Assembly: GCF_011742165.1 (NCBI RefSeq)
Contig: NZ_JAAQTO010000045.1
Coordinates: 1 to 64,000, forward strand
Origin: Billgrantia bachuensis
GTDB lineage: Bacteria > Pseudomonadota > Gammaproteobacteria > Pseudomonadales > Halomonadaceae
Length of the DNA: 64,000 bases
Reading direction: 5' to 3'
The position numbers and the translations under genes are program-made. Of this stretch, positions 56,836 to 64,000 are shown piece by piece. The notes under the pieces are model-generated. The model ran no database searches. It was not told where the DNA came from and was given only the letters and a program-made list of their open reading frames with translations. How positions within the stretch are numbered: position 1 is the stretch's first letter; each line of letters opens with the position of its first letter.

Positions 56836-57977
56836 CAGTGTACCTGCCGCCCGGCGGACCATACCCGCTCGACCAGCGGATGGTCGTCGCACAGCCGCAC
56901 CCGGATCAGATCGGCGCGCAGCCCGGGAGCGAGACGGCCGCGGTCGGCGAGCCCCACCGCCTCGGCGGGCAGCCGCGTGGCCGTGGCCACGGCCCGCGGC
57001 AGCGCGTAGCCGTGCTCCATCCGCGCGATGCGAAACACGGCGTCGAGCAGCGCCGCCGGGTAATAGTCCGAGGAGAGCACGTCCAGCACGCCCTGTGCGA
57101 CCAGCTCGGCGGCGGCGATGTTGCCAGAGTGCGAGCCTCCGCGCACCACGTTGGGCGCCCCCATCATCACCGCCATGCCGGCCCGGTGCGAGGCCTCGGC
57201 GGCCTCCCGCGTGGTGGGAAACTCGGCCACCCGCGTGCCGTATTCGTGGCTCTCGGCGACATGCTCGAGGGTGGCGTCGTCGTGACTGGCCAGCGCCAGC
57301 CCGCGCGCGTGACACTCCGCGGCAATGGCGCGCCGGTGCTCGGCGCTGTAGCGGGCGCTGCTGGCGACCTGGCGCTCGACGAACACCGAGAGTTCCTCGT
57401 CGCTCAGGCCGTACTTGCCCTGGTAGTAGGTGCTGTAGGCCTCGAACGAAACGAACTGACGCTGCCCGGGGGTATGGTCCATCAGCGACACCAGGCCCAA
57501 TCGCGGCAGGTCGGCGAGCTCGCGGAAGCGCGCGAGCGTCTCGGCCTGGCTGACCTCGCAGCGCAGGTGCAGGCGGTGATCGACCCGCGCCAGCCCGCTA
57601 TCGACGATATCGTCGATCGCCCGACACATCTCGGCGAGCGCCTGGTGGCGCATGCTCTCCTTGTTGACGTCGCCGATGGCCACGGCGTCGAACACCGTGG
57701 TGATGCCGCTCGCCGCCATCTGGGCATCGTGAGCCAGCGCCGCCTGGCGCGCCGGCCAGGCCACCTTGGGGCGCGGCTGGAAGTACTTCTCCATGTTGTC
57801 GGTGTGCAGCTCGACCAGCCCGGGCAGCAGGTAGTCGCCGTTGCAGTCGATCGCCGCGGGGTGGCGGCTGGGGGCGGTGTCGAGCGCGGCGATCGAACCG
57901 TCGCGGATCACCAGGCTACCGCGGATAACCTCGTCATCGAGCACTAGCTGGGCGTTGCTGAGGATTTGTTCACGCAT
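56835..57977 (-). CDS. phnM: RPnTP hydrolase PhnM
   Basis: A 380-residue amidohydrolase-superfamily enzyme that removes diphosphate from 5'-triphospho-ribosyl phosphonate. LLPGLVELHTDNMEKYF and the metal-site segments VSLMDHTPGQRQF, LASHDDATLEHVAE and SSDYYPAALLDAVFRIA are typical PhnM. The ATG at 57977 lies inside the end of phnL (eight-base overlap). Confidence 0.93.
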   Translation of the reverse strand: MREQILSNAQLVLDDEVIRGSLVIRDGSIAALDTAPSRHPAAIDCNGDYLLPGLVELHTDNMEKYFQPRPKVAWPARQAALAHDAQMAASGITTVFDAVAIGDVNKESMRHQALAEMCRAIDDIVDSGLARVDHRLHLRCEVSQAETLARFRELADLPRLGLVSLMDHTPGQRQFVSFEAYSTYYQGKYGLSDEELSVFVERQVASSARYSAEHRRAIAAECHARGLALASHDDATLEHVAESHEYGTRVAEFPTTREAAEASHRAGMAVMMGAPNVVRGGSHSGNIAAAELVAQGVLDVLSSDYYPAALLDAVFRIARMEHGYALPRAVATATRLPAEAVGLADRGRLAPGLRADLIRVRLCDDHPLVERVWSAGRQVH

Positions 57978-58716
57978 GGGGAAGGCCTCGGGAAGTCGAC
58001 GGTTGAGCGGCAGGGGCGAGGGACGGCGCCATGAACGATTCCAGCGGCAGCAGGCGGTCGGCCACCCGCTCGCGCACGTCCTCGTCGTGGAAGATGCCGA
58101 GCATGGCGGTACCGCGTGCCTTGGCCTCATGGATCAGTTCGACCACCACCGCGCGGTTGGCGGCGTCAAGCGAAGCGGTGGGCTCGTCGAGCAGCAGCAG
58201 CGGATGCTCGCCGATGAAGCCGCGGGCGATGTTGACGCGCTGCTGCTCGCCACCCGAGAAGGTGCCGGGGGGCAGCGACCAGAGCCGCTCGGGCAGGTTG
58301 AGGCGCGCCAGCAGCGTCTCGGCCCGCACCCGGGCCTCGGCCGCATCGGCGCCGCGCGCCAGTAGCGGCTCCATCACTACCTCGCGGGCCGAGACCCGCG
58401 GCACCACGCGCAGGAACTGGCTGACGTAGCCGATCACGTCGCGGCGCAGGGCGTGCCAGGCGTGGGCCGGCAGCTCGGTGAGGGAGAGCGGCCCGTCGCC
58501 GAAGTGAAGGCGGATGCGCCCCTCGCCGGCCAGGTAGTTGCCGTAGAGAATCTTGAGCAGCGTGCTCTTGCCGATGCCGCTGGGGCCGGCCAGTACCAGG
58601 CACTCGCCCGGGTGGAGTTCAAGCGAGAGGTCGCGCATCACCGAGAGCGCGAGCCCGCCCTGGCCGTGCAGCACGAAGCCCTTGCCGAGGTGCTCGACGG
58701 TGAGAATCGGGGTCAT
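57970..58716 (-). CDS. phnL: ABC-type ATP-binding protein PhnL
   Basis: A 248-residue ABC ATPase of the C-P lyase operon. Walker A GPSGIGKSTLLK near residue 43, signature FSGGEQQRVNIARG, Walker B LLLLDEPTAS. GYVSQFLRVVPRVSA is characteristic of PhnL. The ATG at 58716 follows AGGAG; an upstream ATG at 58734 that overlaps the phnK stop is possible. By family knowledge it helps C-P lyase rather than transport. Confidence 0.9.
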   Translation of the reverse strand: MTPILTVEHLGKGFVLHGQGGLALSVMRDLSLELHPGECLVLAGPSGIGKSTLLKILYGNYLAGEGRIRLHFGDGPLSLTELPAHAWHALRRDVIGYVSQFLRVVPRVSAREVVMEPLLARGADAAEARVRAETLLARLNLPERLWSLPPGTFSGGEQQRVNIARGFIGEHPLLLLDEPTASLDAANRAVVVELIHEAKARGTAMLGIFHDEDVRERVADRLLPLESFMAPSLAPAAQPSTSRGLPHA

Positions 58717-58730
58717 GGTCGTCTCCTCGG

Positions 58731-59555
58731 TCATGGGGTCAGCACCGACGACACCAGCAGCTGCGTGTAGGCGTGCTGCGGGTCGTCGAGGATCTGGTCG
58801 GTGAGGCCGGCTTCCACCACCCGGCCGCGGCGCATCACCAGCAGGCGGTGGGCGAGCAGGCGGGCCACGGCCAGGTCGTGGGTGACCAGCACCACCGAGA
58901 GCCCGAGCTGGCGTACCAGGGTGCGCAGCATGTCGAGCAGACGCGCCTGCACCGAGACGTCGAGCCCGCCGGTGGGCTCGTCCATGAACACCAGCCGCGG
59001 CCGGGTGACCAGGGTGCGGGCGATCTGCAGGCGCTGCTGCATGCCGCCCGAGAAGGTGCGCGGCGCGTCGTCGATGCGTGCCGGGTCGAGTTCCACCTGC
59101 GTCATCCAGTCCTGGCCGGCAGCGCGCAGCTGGCCGTAGTGGCGCTGGCCCAGCGCCATCAAGCGCTCGCCGACGTTGGCTCCGGCCGAGACACCCATGC
59201 GCAGCCCGTCGCGCGGGTTCTGGTGCACCAGGCCCCACTCCAGACGCAGCAGCGCGCGGCGCCGCGCCTCGCCGATGGCGTAGAGGTCGGTCTCGCTGGC
59301 ATCGCCCGGCCGGTGATAGACCACCCGGCCGGCATCCGGCGCCTCCAGCCCGGCGAGCACGCGCAGCAGCGTCGACTTGCCGGATCCTGACTCGCCGACG
59401 ATCCCCAGCACCTCGCCGGCATGCAGGCGGAAGTCGATCGCCTCGCAGCCCTTGCCGGGGCCGTAGAGTCGCGTGATGTCCTGCACGTCGAGCAGCACGG
59501 GGCGGTCCAGCTCGGGCCTGGCCAGGGCAGGTGCGGAAGGGTCGGGACGTTTCAT
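58731..59555 (-). CDS. phnK: ABC-type ATP-binding protein PhnK
   Basis: A 274-residue ABC ATPase. Walker A GESGSGKSTLLRVLAG near residue 52, signature FSGGMQQRLQIAR, Walker B LVFMDEPTGGLDVS. PhnK binds the PhnGHIJ core complex. The ATG at 59555 makes an ATGA overlap with phnJ. The N-terminal about 20 residues are a poorly conserved Pro-rich extension. Confidence 0.9.
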   Translation of the reverse strand: MKRPDPSAPALARPELDRPVLLDVQDITRLYGPGKGCEAIDFRLHAGEVLGIVGESGSGKSTLLRVLAGLEAPDAGRVVYHRPGDASETDLYAIGEARRRALLRLEWGLVHQNPRDGLRMGVSAGANVGERLMALGQRHYGQLRAAGQDWMTQVELDPARIDDAPRTFSGGMQQRLQIARTLVTRPRLVFMDEPTGGLDVSVQARLLDMLRTLVRQLGLSVVLVTHDLAVARLLAHRLLVMRRGRVVEAGLTDQILDDPQHAYTQLLVSSVLTP

Positions 59556-60385
59556 GACAGCTCTCCCCGGCGTGTCAGGCAGTAGTCGGTATCCGAGCAG
59601 ACGAACATGCGCCCGCCGGCATCGTCGGTGATCACCTCGTCGAGGAAGCTCCGGTCGCTTGCGCACAGCGCGCAGCGCTCGTCCCAGCGCTGGATCTCGA
59701 AGGGGTGATCCTCGAAGTCGAGACTCTCGACATGGGTGTAGGGCGGGATAGCGTAGAGCCGCTTCTCGCGCCCGGCGCCGAACAGCAGCAGCGCCGGGCT
59801 CATGTCGAGCTTGGGGTTGTCGAACTTGGGGATCGGCGAGGGATCCATCACGTAGCGCCCGTCGACCTTCACCGGGTAGGCGTAGGTGGTGGCGATATGG
59901 CCATGGCGGGCGATGTCCTCGTACAGCTTCACGTGCATCACCCCGTACTCCTCTAGGGCATGCATCAGCCGGGTTTCCTGCTCACTGGGTTCGATGAAGC
60001 GCAGCGGCTCGGGGATCGGCACCTGGAAGACCAGGATCTGGCCCGGCTCGAGCGGCGTCTCGGGGATGCGATGGCGGGTCTGGATGACGCTCGCGGCCGG
60101 GGTCACGGTGGTGGTCTCGACCCCCGCCACGCGCTCGAAGAAGGCGCGGATGCTGACCGCGTTGGTGGTGTCGTCGGCGCCCTGGTCGATCACCTTGAGC
60201 ACGTCGTCGACACCGAGAATGCTGGCGGTGAGCTGCATGCCGCCGGTGCCCCAGCCGTAGGGCATGGGCATCTCGCGGCCGCCGAAGGGCACCTGGTAGC
60301 CGGGGATGGCCACCGCCTTGAGCAGCGCACGGCGGATCATGCGCTTGGTCTGCTCGTCCAGGTAGGCGAAGTTGTAGCCATTCAT
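59552..60385 (-). CDS. phnJ: C-P lyase catalytic subunit PhnJ
   Basis: A 277-residue radical-SAM enzyme that breaks the carbon-phosphorus bond. The C-terminal cysteines CALCASDRSFLDEV and VCSDTDYC correspond to the Fe-S and catalytic Cys cluster of PhnJ. YNFAYLDEQTKRMIRRALLKAVAIPGYQ at the start and PYGWGTGGMQLTASI are conserved. CAGGAG precedes the ATG at 60385, which overlaps the phnI stop. Confidence 0.95.
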   Translation of the reverse strand: MNGYNFAYLDEQTKRMIRRALLKAVAIPGYQVPFGGREMPMPYGWGTGGMQLTASILGVDDVLKVIDQGADDTTNAVSIRAFFERVAGVETTTVTPAASVIQTRHRIPETPLEPGQILVFQVPIPEPLRFIEPSEQETRLMHALEEYGVMHVKLYEDIARHGHIATTYAYPVKVDGRYVMDPSPIPKFDNPKLDMSPALLLFGAGREKRLYAIPPYTHVESLDFEDHPFEIQRWDERCALCASDRSFLDEVITDDAGGRMFVCSDTDYCLTRRGELS

Positions 60386-61524
60386 GCTGGGTCTCCTGGC
60401 GCGGCGGCGCGCTCGTCGGTCGTCGATGTCGGCGAGCCGGCCTCCTGGCACGCCCCCTGCCTGCGCGCCTCGTGCTCTCGCCGCAGGCGGCGCAGCAGTT
60501 CGAGCTCGGATTGGAAGTCGACGTAATGCGGCAGCTTGAGGTGCGAGACGAAGCCCGAGGCCTCGACGTTGTCGGCATGCGCCAGCACGAATTCGGCTTG
60601 CTGGGCGGGGCCCTGGACCTCTTCGCCGAGCTCCTCGGCACGCAACGCGCGATCGACCAGCGCCATGGCCAGGGTCTTGCGCTCGTTGTGGCCGAAGGCC
60701 AGCCCGTAGCCGCGGGTGAATTGCGGCGCGGCCTCACGGGAGCCGCCGAACTGGTTGATCATCTGGCACTCGCTCAGCGCGATCTCGCCGACGCACACCG
60801 CCTCGCCCCACTCCTCGACGAAGATCTCCACCTCCACCTGGCCCAGGCGGATCTCACCGGCGAAGGGGTGATTGCGCCCGTAGCCGCGCTGGGTGGAGTA
60901 GCCCAGCGCCAGCAGGTAGCCCTCGTCGCCGCGCGCCAGCATCTGCAGGCGCGCGGCGCGGTCGACGGGATAGTCGGGCGGGTCGCGGGTGATGTCGGCC
61001 GGCTCGCTGCCGTCGTCGCGCTCGCGCTCGATCAGCCCCTCGGCGTCGAGCAGCTCCAGGATCTGCGGGCACGGCGCCAGCGGCGGCTCGCTGGCCTCCA
61101 CCGCCGGCGTCTCGCCCCCGGCGAGCAGCAGGAAGTCGAGCAGGCGGTGGGTGTAGTCGTAGGTCGGCCCCAGCACCTGACCACCGGGTATGTCCTTGTA
61201 GGTGGCGCTGATGCGACGCTCGATGCGCATGGCGCCGGTGTCCAGCGGCTCGCTCACTGCCAGGCGCGGCAGCGTGGTGCGGTAGGCGCGCAGCAGAAAG
61301 GCCGCCTCGATCATGTCGCCGCTGGCCTGCTTGATGGCAAGCGCGGCGAGTTCGGGATCGTAGAGCGACGCCTCGGCCATGACGCGGTCGACGGCCAGGC
61401 GCAGCTGTCCTTGTATCTGGTCGACCCCGAGTTCGGCTTGTTCGCGGTTACCGCGGCGCCGGTCGGCGAGCAGACGATGGGCGTTGGCGATGGCGCGCTC
61501 GCCTCCTTTCACGGCAACGTACAT
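60382..61524 (-). CDS. phnI: C-P lyase subunit PhnI
   Basis: A 380-residue subunit that, with PhnG, H and L, attaches phosphonate to the ribose of ATP. MYVAVKGGERAIANAHRLL at the start and LGYSTQRGYGRNHPFAGEIR and LPHYVDFQSELELLRRLR later are PhnI signatures. The ATG at 61524 overlaps the phnH stop (TGATG). The last about 30 residues are an unconserved tail. Confidence 0.94.
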   Translation of the reverse strand: MYVAVKGGERAIANAHRLLADRRRGNREQAELGVDQIQGQLRLAVDRVMAEASLYDPELAALAIKQASGDMIEAAFLLRAYRTTLPRLAVSEPLDTGAMRIERRISATYKDIPGGQVLGPTYDYTHRLLDFLLLAGGETPAVEASEPPLAPCPQILELLDAEGLIERERDDGSEPADITRDPPDYPVDRAARLQMLARGDEGYLLALGYSTQRGYGRNHPFAGEIRLGQVEVEIFVEEWGEAVCVGEIALSECQMINQFGGSREAAPQFTRGYGLAFGHNERKTLAMALVDRALRAEELGEEVQGPAQQAEFVLAHADNVEASGFVSHLKLPHYVDFQSELELLRRLRREHEARRQGACQEAGSPTSTTDERAAAPGDPA

Positions 61525-62108
61525 CAGGCGACCTCCTCGATGCGGGTGCTGCGCGGCAGCGCGGCGAGTCGCGCACCGCAGGTGAGGATGGCGTCGAGCC
61601 CGCACGGGAAACTCTCGCGGTTGGCGGCGAGCCGCGCCATCAGGGGAGCGGCCGCCGCGTCCAGGCCCAACTGGCGTCGCAAGGCGATGCCGGGCCCAGT
61701 GAGGCGCCACTCGCCGGTAGGCTCGAGGGTATCGAGCGCCACCAGCAGCGTGGTGCTGCGATCGGGGTATTCGTCGCTGCCCAGGGCGAAGGCGATGGGC
61801 TCCGCCAGCACGCCCGGCGTGACCAGGGCGAAATCGGCTTCCGCCGGGTCGTCGCTCAGGCGACAACCGGTGTGGAAGGCCAGCGCCTCGCACAGCTCGG
61901 GTGTGTCCAGCCCAGGGGCGAGCCACACCCGGGTGTCGAGATCACACAGGGTCAGCAGGACGCCCCACAGCGCGGGTCCGATGTCGTCGCCCGGCGGCGA
62001 CGACACCTCCAGCGTATGCAGCGTGCCGGGCTCGCTCATCGCCGAGAGAAGCTGGCGGAACAGCCGCTGGCTGTCATGGACGGGGTCGTTCAGGGTCGGC
62101 CAGAGCAT
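61524..62108 (-). CDS. phnH: C-P lyase subunit PhnH
   Basis: A 194-residue PLP-transferase-fold subunit of the PhnGHIJ complex. FRQLLSAMSEPGTLHTL near residue 17, ALWGVLLTLCDLDTRVWL and a late GPGI segment are typical. No PLP lysine is needed in this family. It starts three bases after the phnG stop. Confidence 0.9.
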   Translation of the reverse strand: MLWPTLNDPVHDSQRLFRQLLSAMSEPGTLHTLEVSSPPGDDIGPALWGVLLTLCDLDTRVWLAPGLDTPELCEALAFHTGCRLSDDPAEADFALVTPGVLAEPIAFALGSDEYPDRSTTLLVALDTLEPTGEWRLTGPGIALRRQLGLDAAAAPLMARLAANRESFPCGLDAILTCGARLAALPRSTRIEEVA

Positions 62109-62111
62109 GGG

Positions 62112-62582
62112 TCACTCCCCTCTCACCAGGGTGAAGAAATCGACACGGGTGGCGGCCGCCAGGCGCGAGGCCTCGGCACGGCGCGCCTCGAGTGCTTCCT
62201 CGAGCGGGACGATCAACTCGTCGTCGATACGCCGGGCCCAGGTCTCGCGTTGGGCACAGGCATCGACCAAGGCGATCAGCTCGGCGTGGCGCCGGTCGCG
62301 GCCGCGAACCCAGCCATGTCCCAGTGAAGCGTCGTCCCCGGCGCCGTCATCGAGGGCGACGCTGGCTCGGGTCAGGGTCATCTCACCGAGATGAAAGGCA
62401 CGGCCGGTGCCGCCCATGCGACCGCGCAGCATGGCCATGCCGGTCTCGGGGCCACGCACGCAGCGATACGCGGCACGAATGCCGAGCGTGGCCCAGCGGG
62501 CCTCGAGCTGGTCGCGGGGCGTCAGCGCCAGCACCCGCTGGCGTCGCGCCTGCGGCTTGCGCTGATCAGGTAAGTGAGTCAT
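62112..62582 (-). CDS. phnG: C-P lyase subunit PhnG
   Basis: A 156-residue subunit of the C-P lyase core. VRGPETGMAMLRGRMGGTGRAFHLGEMTLTRASV is the conserved family segment, and LGHGWVRGRDRRHAELIALVDA follows. The ATG at 62582 overlaps the phnF stop (ATGA). Confidence 0.9.
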   Translation of the reverse strand: MTHLPDQRKPQARRQRVLALTPRDQLEARWATLGIRAAYRCVRGPETGMAMLRGRMGGTGRAFHLGEMTLTRASVALDDGAGDDASLGHGWVRGRDRRHAELIALVDACAQRETWARRIDDELIVPLEEALEARRAEASRLAAATRVDFFTLVRGE

Positions 62583-63328
62583 GAGGACACCTCGTCGGAG
62601 TCGAAATCGATGTGGTAGGCGAGCCGGTCGGCCCGGGCGCGGCTGACCGATATCTCGACCAGCGCGCCGTCGCGATCGACGTTGTCGCTTACGAGCTGCA
62701 GTAGCGGAGCACCGAGCGGACAGCGCAGATGGCGAGTGTCGCCGCGGGTGGCACTGCCGGCTTCGATGCGCACGCGCCGGCGGAAGAGCCGCAGGCCGTA
62801 GTGCTGGTCGAGCAGCGCCCGGGTCGAACCGCCGCGATAGCGCCGCTCCCAGCCGGGCACCCGCGCGGGATCGAACCAGTGGCACAGCAACATGGCCGGC
62901 GCGCCGTCGATGTGCCGCAGGGTGTCGACGCGCAGCAGGCGCTCGCCGGGGCGTTGCCCGAAGCGCTGGGCGAGGGCTTCGGGCGGCTCGCACAGGCGCT
63001 GGGCGAGACACTCGGTCTGGGTGGCGATCCCCAGCGCGGCGAGGTTGTGGGTCACCTTGCTGGCGGCGCTGACGGCATAGTCGAGACGGCGGTCGACGAC
63101 CTGGGTGCCGCGCCCCTGATGGCGGGTCACCATGCCCGCGGCCACCAGCTCGTCCAGCGCGCGCCGCACGGTGTGTCGATTGACCCCAAAGCGTCGGGCC
63201 AAGGCCGCCTCCGCCGGCAGCAGCTCGCCCGGGGCGTAGTCGCTGCGCACCTCGCGAGCCAGCGTATCGGCCAGCGTGCGATAGCGAGGTGCCCTGGCCG
63301 GCGGCGTATCGGTCACTTGTCTAGACAT
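62579..63328 (-). CDS. phnF: GntR/HutC-family regulator PhnF
   Basis: A 249-residue GntR regulator with UTRA ligand domain. The winged helix has YAPGELLPAEAALARRFGVNRHTVRRALDELVAAGMV; the UTRA part includes EISVSRARADRLAYHIDFDS. PhnF proteins repress phn genes. GGAGTG precedes the ATG at 63328. The palindrome TGTCTAGACA on the start codon is a good candidate for its own operator. It is coupled to phnG by an ATGA overlap. Confidence 0.87.
   Translation of the reverse strand: MSRQVTDTPPARAPRYRTLADTLAREVRSDYAPGELLPAEAALARRFGVNRHTVRRALDELVAAGMVTRHQGRGTQVVDRRLDYAVSAASKVTHNLAALGIATQTECLAQRLCEPPEALAQRFGQRPGERLLRVDTLRHIDGAPAMLLCHWFDPARVPGWERRYRGGSTRALLDQHYGLRLFRRRVRIEAGSATRGDTRHLRCPLGAPLLQLVSDNVDRDGALVEISVSRARADRLAYHIDFDSDEVSS
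63318..63327. promoter_or_regulatory. Candidate PhnF operator on the phnF start codon
   Basis: TGTCTAGACA is a perfect 10-base palindrome whose core GTCTAGAC fits the GTnTAnAC half-site pattern of HutC-subfamily GntR regulators. It covers the phnF ATG, a position suited to autoregulation of phnFGHIJKLMNP and possibly to separating it from phnE. Confidence 0.5.
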
Positions 63329-63391
63329 GTTCACTCCAACGAAAAAACGGAGCTTCGCAGGCAAGGGCCGCGGGAGCGGCCGTCTTTGTCC

Positions 63392-64000
63392 CTAGATGAA
63401 GCGCTTGCGTACGGTTTGGGAAGCCATGTCCAGCACGGTGACGGCGATAATGATCACCAGCATGATCGTGGCGGTCTCGGCGTACCGGAAACCCCGCATG
63501 GTTTCCCACAGCGCCACGCCGATGCCGCCGCCGCCGACCATGCCCAGCACGGTGGCCGAGCGAATGTTCGACTCGAAGCGATAGAGGCTCACCGAGATCC
63601 ATAGCGGCAGCACCTGGGGGATCAGGCCGAAGACGATCTCCTCGATGCGCCCGGCGCCGGTGACGCGAATGCCCTCCATGGGGCCGGCCTCGCTGGCCTC
63701 GACGGCCTCGGAGAACAGCTTGGCGAGCACGCCGGTGGTATGGACGAACAGCGCCAGGGTGCCAGCGAAGGGGCCGAGCCCCACGGCCACCACGAACAGC
63801 ATGGCGAAGACCAGTTCGTTGATGGCGCGGCAGGCATCCATCAGACGGCGCATGGGCTGGTAGACCCACCACGGCACTAGGTTCTCGGACGAGAGCAGGC
63901 TGCAGGGAATGGCGAACACGATCGCCAGCAGCGTGCCCCAGATGGCGATCTGAATGGTCACCAGCATCTGGTCGATGTAGCGCTCCAGGTTGCCGAACGC
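63392..64000 (-). CDS. phnE: Phosphonate ABC transporter permease PhnE (5' part cut by window edge)
   Basis: The C-terminal 202 residues of a permease; the reading frame continues to the right edge without a start. [54 protein letters not shown] (inner-loop EAA region) and [21 protein letters not shown] are PhnE features. About five hydrophobic helices are visible. phnC and phnD are expected beyond the edge. A 63-base gap separates it from phnF. Confidence 0.9.
   Translation of the reverse strand, partial: AFGNLERYIDQMLVTIQIAIWGTLLAIVFAIPCSLLSSENLVPWWVYQPMRRLMDACRAINELVFAMLFVVAVGLGPFAGTLALFVHTTGVLAKLFSEAVEASEAGPMEGIRVTGAGRIEEIVFGLIPQVLPLWISVSLYRFESNIRSATVLGMVGGGGIGVALWETMRGFRYAETATIMLVIIIAVTVLDMASQTVRKRFI

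Noticed and set aside
60472..62394. Long open frame antisense to phnI, phnH and phnG (640 codons)
   Set aside because: The opposite strand is fully explained by conserved C-P lyase genes.

Overview
The window is a GC-rich chromosomal segment of a gammaproteobacterium, most likely a Halomonas-type (Halomonadaceae) organism. This rests on the overall gene content (lldEFG-dld lactate oxidation, two kinds of TRAP transporter, an epd-pgk-fba cluster laid out as in the Pseudomonas/Halomonas group), acidic secreted proteins and GC-rich codon use. The genus is an inference; there is no rRNA gene in the window. I see no insertion sequence, prophage, integrase or CRISPR array.

Layout. 1-418: no gene, but three tandem leftward sigma70-type promoters that look like stable-RNA promoters and fire out of the left edge. 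419-10545: lactate oxidation operon lldE-lldF-lldG-dld (minus), the divergent regulator lldR with two matching operators, then a DctB/DctD-type two-component system. 10521-15758: a YdjM-like membrane protein with a LexA box, a gamma-carbonic-anhydrase-fold protein, a sodium symporter, oligopeptidase A and a YheV-like zinc ribbon. 15759-19505: a sigma54-type promoter with an upstream dyad, then a TAXI-type TRAP transporter. 19533-26555: sodC, metF with a structured leader, small stress/membrane proteins, a copper-binding four-helix protein, ahcY behind an SAH riboswitch, and an acidic lipoprotein.

26710-36106: metK, tktA, class I aldolase, two small heat-shock proteins behind a sigma32-like promoter, then epd-pgk-fbaA. 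36176-44280: sugar-acid catabolism: a PtxS-like LacI regulator, a PfkB kinase and a GhrB/KguD-type reductase (probably 2-ketogluconate use), then a second LacI regulator, a DctPQM TRAP transporter and a YieH-like phosphatase. 44334-50768 and 50773-55457: mostly single genes (unknown small protein, secreted repeat proteins, second YieH-like phosphatase, SUI1 factor, YbaY-like lipoprotein, sirtuin, NERD protein, RNase I homologue, dGTPase, a 59-residue zinc-ribbon protein, zinc alcohol dehydrogenase, glutaminase). 55493-64000: a C-P lyase operon reading leftward, phnE(partial)-F-G-H-I-J-K-L-M-N-P, tightly overlapped.

How the parts fit. The window is dominated by organic-acid and C1/sulfur metabolism. 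Lactate is oxidised by LldEFG/Dld under LldR; the DctB/DctD pair is the only sigma54 activator in view and the TAXI transporter carries the best sigma54 promoter in view, so they are a natural pair. MetF, AhcY and MetK form the methionine/SAM cycle, with the SAH riboswitch sensing its by-product. The two LacI genes each have a convincing operator at their own promoter; the second operator core recurs inside the first codons of the neighbouring dctP. The most check-worthy new items are the metF leader RNA, the intragenic dctP operator, the sigma54/dyad arrangement at the TAXI operon, the LexA and PhnF operators, the RNase I homologue lacking its catalytic glutamate, and the unannotated-size zinc-ribbon gene at 52268.
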